9,735 bases of DNA, from assembly GCA_021799965.1 (NCBI GenBank), contig JAJYZL010000010.1, forward strand, positions 1 through 9,735. The letters are read 5' to 3'. Both the position numbers and the translations under genes were made by a program. The stretch's first letter is position 1, and each line of letters begins with the position of its first letter. Shown one piece after another: positions 7,471 through 9,735 of the stretch. The stretch is from a bacterium. Lineage in GTDB: Bacteria > Patescibacteriota > Minisyncoccia > UBA6257 > 02-FULL-45-10c. The notes under the pieces were generated by a model that saw only the letters and a list, made by a program, of their open reading frames with translations, had not been told where the DNA came from and made no database searches.

Positions 7471-7491
7471 CTAATCACCTTTTTTCGTCAA
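7465..7491 (-). promoter_or_regulatory. Candidate sigma-70-type promoter for rpoBC
   Basis: On the minus strand TTGACG (7491-7486, five of six consensus bases) and TATAAT (7470-7465, perfect) are separated by 15 bases, shorter than the usual 16-18. The expected start, about seven bases after the -10, is near 7458, giving a leader of about 48 bases that includes the hairpin at 7442-7413. Position directly before rpoB and the two strong hexamers support it; the short spacer is the main doubt. Confidence 0.6.
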
Positions 7492-7513
7492 GCCCCCAAA
7501 ACCCGATCACCTT
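7474..7513 (-). repeat. Direct repeat AAGGTGAT, two copies 32 bases apart
   Basis: AAGGTGAT occurs on the minus strand at 7513-7506 and again at 7481-7474. The second copy lies within the spacer of the rpoB promoter and the first upstream of its -35. The period of 32 bases is about three helical turns, which would place both on the same DNA face. GTGAT appears a third time at 7534-7530, 24 bases further upstream. Possible operator half-sites; chance cannot be excluded for 8-mers in so short a region. Confidence 0.3.
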
Positions 7514-7524
7514 AAATTAACTTA

Positions 7525-7533
7525 ATTATATCA
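7525..7533 (-). promoter_or_regulatory. Candidate upstream extended -10 promoter
   Basis: TGA followed by TATAAT (7533-7525 on the minus strand) is a perfect extended -10 element, lying just after the mltG stop. No good -35 is present at the right distance (best is TTGATG at 7551-7546, 15 bases away), which extended -10 promoters do not strictly need. It would start transcripts near 7518 and add to the promoter at 7465-7491. A 13-base palindrome, AATTAAGTTAATT (7527-7515), overlaps its downstream edge. Confidence 0.4.
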
Positions 7534-7547
7534 CAAAAAAATTTTCA

Positions 7548-8621
7548 TCAAATCCCCAAGTATTTTGCCCGATTATCATTTTGCTCGTCTAAAGTTTTAC
7601 TTGGAATTATCTTGTGCGTTTTCGGATCAGATATGTAATACAAATAATCTGAATTTTTTGGATTTAATGCCGCCTCTATAGATTTTATTCCAGGATTGCC
7701 GATAGAATTAGGCGGCAAACCGGCAAATAAATAAGTATTGAATGCTGAGACATACTTTATATCATTTTTGGAAATAACAGGATTGTCGCAATAAAATATA
7801 AATCCCTTACACATTGCATAGGTTATCGTGGCGTCAATTTGAAGCGGCATTCCTATTCTTAGGCGATTGTATATTATTCCGGCTACAACCGGACGGTCTT
7901 CGTCAAAATAAACTTCTTTTTCCACCAAAGAAGCAATTATCAGAATTTGTGTGGGCGACAATGTATTTTTTCCAGAAATTACAGCTTTTCCGCTTAATAA
8001 TGGCCATGCCTTGGCATTAAAATTATCCAAAAATTTTTTAATTACAGTTTCTGGATCGGATTTTATAAAAAAATTATAAGTATCAGGAAAAAGATACCCC
8101 TCCAATTTTATCGGACCATTCAGCTCTTTTAGGAAGTCATAATCATTCTTTATTTTTTCCGAATCAAAATTAGCCAAACTACCCCGTGGCAATATACCAA
8201 TATCGCTTAGTTTTTTATCTATATCCAAAAGAGTAAACCCCGGCGGAATTAAAACTCGTCTCTCTAAATTAGGGCCGGAAACTATAGCTTCCAATATATA
8301 TGGGGCAGATAAAGAGCTGTCCAATGAATAATCCCCGGGCTTTAATTTATGCGCAGAACCAGACAGCAGCGAAAATATCTGAAAAGCGAAGCTTGATCGT
8401 ATGATTCCGGCATGCTCCAGATCAGCAGATATTTGCCTGAAGCCCTCGCTTTCTTTTATTTCAATTTCCTTAATATCTGAAGTTTTGGACACCGGAGATA
8501 AAGCAGAAAAAAAATAGCCGACTAAAAATATAAATGCAAATATCGAAACAAAAAAAGCCAAATACGACAACCATTTTTTACGGCTCATTATTTGTAAATA
8601 ATACTCTTTAATATTTTCCAT
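7548..8621 (-). CDS. mltG: Endolytic murein transglycosylase MltG (YceG-like)
   Basis: MltG is an inner-membrane lytic transglycosylase that cleaves nascent glycan strands within the chain and is thought to set their length. The 357-residue product has a short basic N-terminus, one membrane segment at about 17-40, a LysM-like part near 45-130 (including the PPGFTLLDI stretch), and the YceG catalytic domain. Hallmarks are LEGYLFPDTY at 173-182, IIASLVEKEV with the predicted catalytic Glu at E234 (equivalent to E218 of E. coli), YNRLRIGMPLQIDATITYA, and NTYLFAGLPPNSIGNPG. Near the C-terminus the family's usual E-H-N triplet reads E346-Q347-N348, while a preceding His is kept (H336). Neither possible start has a clear Shine-Dalgarno: the ATG at 8621 is used, with the ATG at 8588 (residue 12) an alternative that keeps the membrane segment. 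It begins 28 bases after rodA, its functional partner, and ends with TGA; no terminator follows. Confidence 0.97.
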   Translation of the reverse strand: MENIKEYYLQIMSRKKWLSYLAFFVSIFAFIFLVGYFFSALSPVSKTSDIKEIEIKESEGFRQISADLEHAGIIRSSFAFQIFSLLSGSAHKLKPGDYSLDSSLSAPYILEAIVSGPNLERRVLIPPGFTLLDIDKKLSDIGILPRGSLANFDSEKIKNDYDFLKELNGPIKLEGYLFPDTYNFFIKSDPETVIKKFLDNFNAKAWPLLSGKAVISGKNTLSPTQILIIASLVEKEVYFDEDRPVVAGIIYNRLRIGMPLQIDATITYAMCKGFIFYCDNPVISKNDIKYVSAFNTYLFAGLPPNSIGNPGIKSIEAALNPKNSDYLYYISDPKTHKIIPSKTLDEQNDNRAKYLGI

Positions 8622-8649
8622 AAAAACAACTATTTTTTACGTAATGATT

Positions 8650-9735
8650 TTAAAGTTGCTTATTTCTTAAAATAATTCCCTGAATTATACCTATGGTTAA
8701 AACCCCGGTCAACAAATTTGATCCGCCATAGCTCAAAAACGGAAAAGAAACTCCAACAACGGGAAGAATTCCTAAATTTGATCCGGTGTTAAGAATGAAT
8801 TGCGCCAAAAACATTATCACGGAACCCAGACAAAAAAACCGCGAAAAATTATTATCGCTTACAAGACCCGCCATAACTATCCTGAACAACATCAGCATAA
8901 AAGCGGCTATCAAAAAAAATGCGCCCAATATTCCCCACTCTTCAATAAAGGCCGCAAATATAAAATCGGTTTGCGCCTCAGGAAGAAATCCCAATTTCAC
9001 CTGAGTGCCTCCGCCGAAACCCTTACCAAGAAAGCCGGCGGAACCAATAGCAATTTTCGCCTGAATAACATTGTAATTTATTCCCAATGGATCATGTTCG
9101 GGATAAAAAAGCCCGATTATTCTTTCTTTTTGATAGTCTTTTAAAAAGCTCGTCCACATCAATGAAATCGCTATTGAAAAAATCAATAAAGCTATGATCA
9201 AATGCTTCCATTTTATACCGCTAATCAACAAATAACCAAACCAAATGGCAAAAAATATCAAAACAGTTCCCAAATCCGGCTGCAATAATACTAAAATTGC
9301 AGGAATCGCAAAATAAATAAACGACTTCAACAAATTCTTAATGTGGCCGATACCGACGTGAGATTTGGCCCAAAAAAAAGAAAATAAAATTATTAAAGAA
9401 AGTTTGGCGATTTCTGATGTTTGAAACTTAAAATCAAAAAGGGAGCCGCCCAAAGGAATCCACGCCCTAGCCCCCCTGACGGAAGGAGCTACAAAATAAG
9501 TCAGGATCAGGAGTAATAAAGCAAAAACATAAAAACCAAAAATAGTTTTAGGATATCCCTCAAACGGCCTTAGATCGACTTGGGAAATAAATACAATTAA
9601 AACAAAACCCAATAAAACCCATATTAATTGCTTATAAAACAAACTCACATTTGCGCTGAGCAGGGAGATTAATCCAGCGCCGGTAATAAAGAAAATTGAA
9701 AAATTAAGAACCCAGTCAAGATTTTTTAATCTTAA
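8650..9735 (-). CDS. rodA: RodA, SEDS-family peptidoglycan glycosyltransferase (5' end beyond window)
   Basis: RodA polymerises lipid II into glycan strands for side-wall elongation, working with a class B penicillin-binding protein in the membrane. The frame is open right to the window edge: upstream of the internal GTG at 9648 it continues for 29 codons reading LRLKNLDWVLNFSIFFITGAG-, which is the typical RodA first membrane helix. So 361 residues are visible and only a few are probably missing. About ten membrane segments can be seen. In visible numbering, QPDLGT is at 152-157 and the large outer loop spans about 195-257. The block GGGTQ then FLPEAQTDFIFA contains the essential Asp at D257, matching D262 of E. 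coli RodA. PFLSYGGSNLL lies near 332-342. The GTQ signature and the LDW start favour RodA over FtsW. It is followed by mltG after 28 bases. Stop is TAA. Confidence 0.94.
   Translation of the reverse strand, partial: LRLKNLDWVLNFSIFFITGAGLISLLSANVSLFYKQLIWVLLGFVLIVFISQVDLRPFEGYPKTIFGFYVFALLLLILTYFVAPSVRGARAWIPLGGSLFDFKFQTSEIAKLSLIILFSFFWAKSHVGIGHIKNLLKSFIYFAIPAILVLLQPDLGTVLIFFAIWFGYLLISGIKWKHLIIALLIFSIAISLMWTSFLKDYQKERIIGLFYPEHDPLGINYNVIQAKIAIGSAGFLGKGFGGGTQVKLGFLPEAQTDFIFAAFIEEWGILGAFFLIAAFMLMLFRIVMAGLVSDNNFSRFFCLGSVIMFLAQFILNTGSNLGILPVVGVSFPFLSYGGSNLLTGVLTIGIIQGIILRNKQL

Noticed and set aside
7548..7550. TGA stop of mltG as evidence for recoding of UGA to glycine (Gracilibacteria/SR1 code).
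   Set aside because: No in-frame TGA occurs anywhere in the conserved genes, and MltG ends at the family's normal C-terminus, so the standard bacterial code fits.
8800..9144. Plus-strand open frame of 114 codons opposite rodA.
   Set aside because: Antisense shadow; composition is that expected from the reverse of membrane-helix codons.
9646..9648. GTG at 9648 as the start of rodA (332-residue protein).
   Set aside because: The frame is open upstream to the window edge and encodes the conserved RodA first helix with LDW, so the true start is outside and the GTG is internal.

Overview
The window is a gene-dense, AT-rich (roughly 40% GC by eye) bacterial chromosome segment. Every gene lies on the minus strand, so transcription runs from high to low coordinates. 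In transcription order the genes are rodA (5' end cut by the window edge), mltG, rpoB, rpoC, rpsF and ssb (3' end cut by the window edge). Standard code 11 fits: no in-frame TGA occurs in any gene, and the only TGA used is the mltG stop. The compact RNA polymerase subunits without lineage-specific inserts, the short gaps, and the presence of RodA and MltG beside rpoBC and rpsF-ssb suggest a small-genome bacterium, most likely of the Candidate Phyla Radiation (Patescibacteria, Parcubacteria-like). That placement is inferred from overall look and gene order, not from a search.

Layout. 9735-8650: RodA, the SEDS peptidoglycan glycosyltransferase. 8621-7548: MltG, the membrane endolytic transglycosylase. 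7547-7410: a 138-base control region with two sigma-70-type promoter candidates, short direct and inverted repeats, and a GNRA-capped hairpin ending in a T-run directly against the rpoB start codon. 7409-4242: RpoB. 4255-680: RpoC, overlapping rpoB by 14 bases. 679-587: a 93-base gap with two tandem inverted repeats, the second enclosing the rpsF ribosome-binding site. 586-167: ribosomal protein bS6. 157-1: SSB N-terminal part.

How the genes fit together: RodA polymerises glycan strands and MltG cuts nascent strands, so the first pair is a cell-wall elongation module. RpoB and RpoC form the catalytic core of RNA polymerase and are translationally coupled. rpsF-ssb is the start of the common rpsF-ssb-rpsR cluster. 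The protein content is ordinary housekeeping and I see no new protein system. The parts worth a second look are the two leader RNAs (rpoB and rpsF), both of which appear to bury a GGA-type Shine-Dalgarno element in the 3' arm of a hairpin, and the rpoBC promoter architecture away from its usual rplKAJL neighbours.
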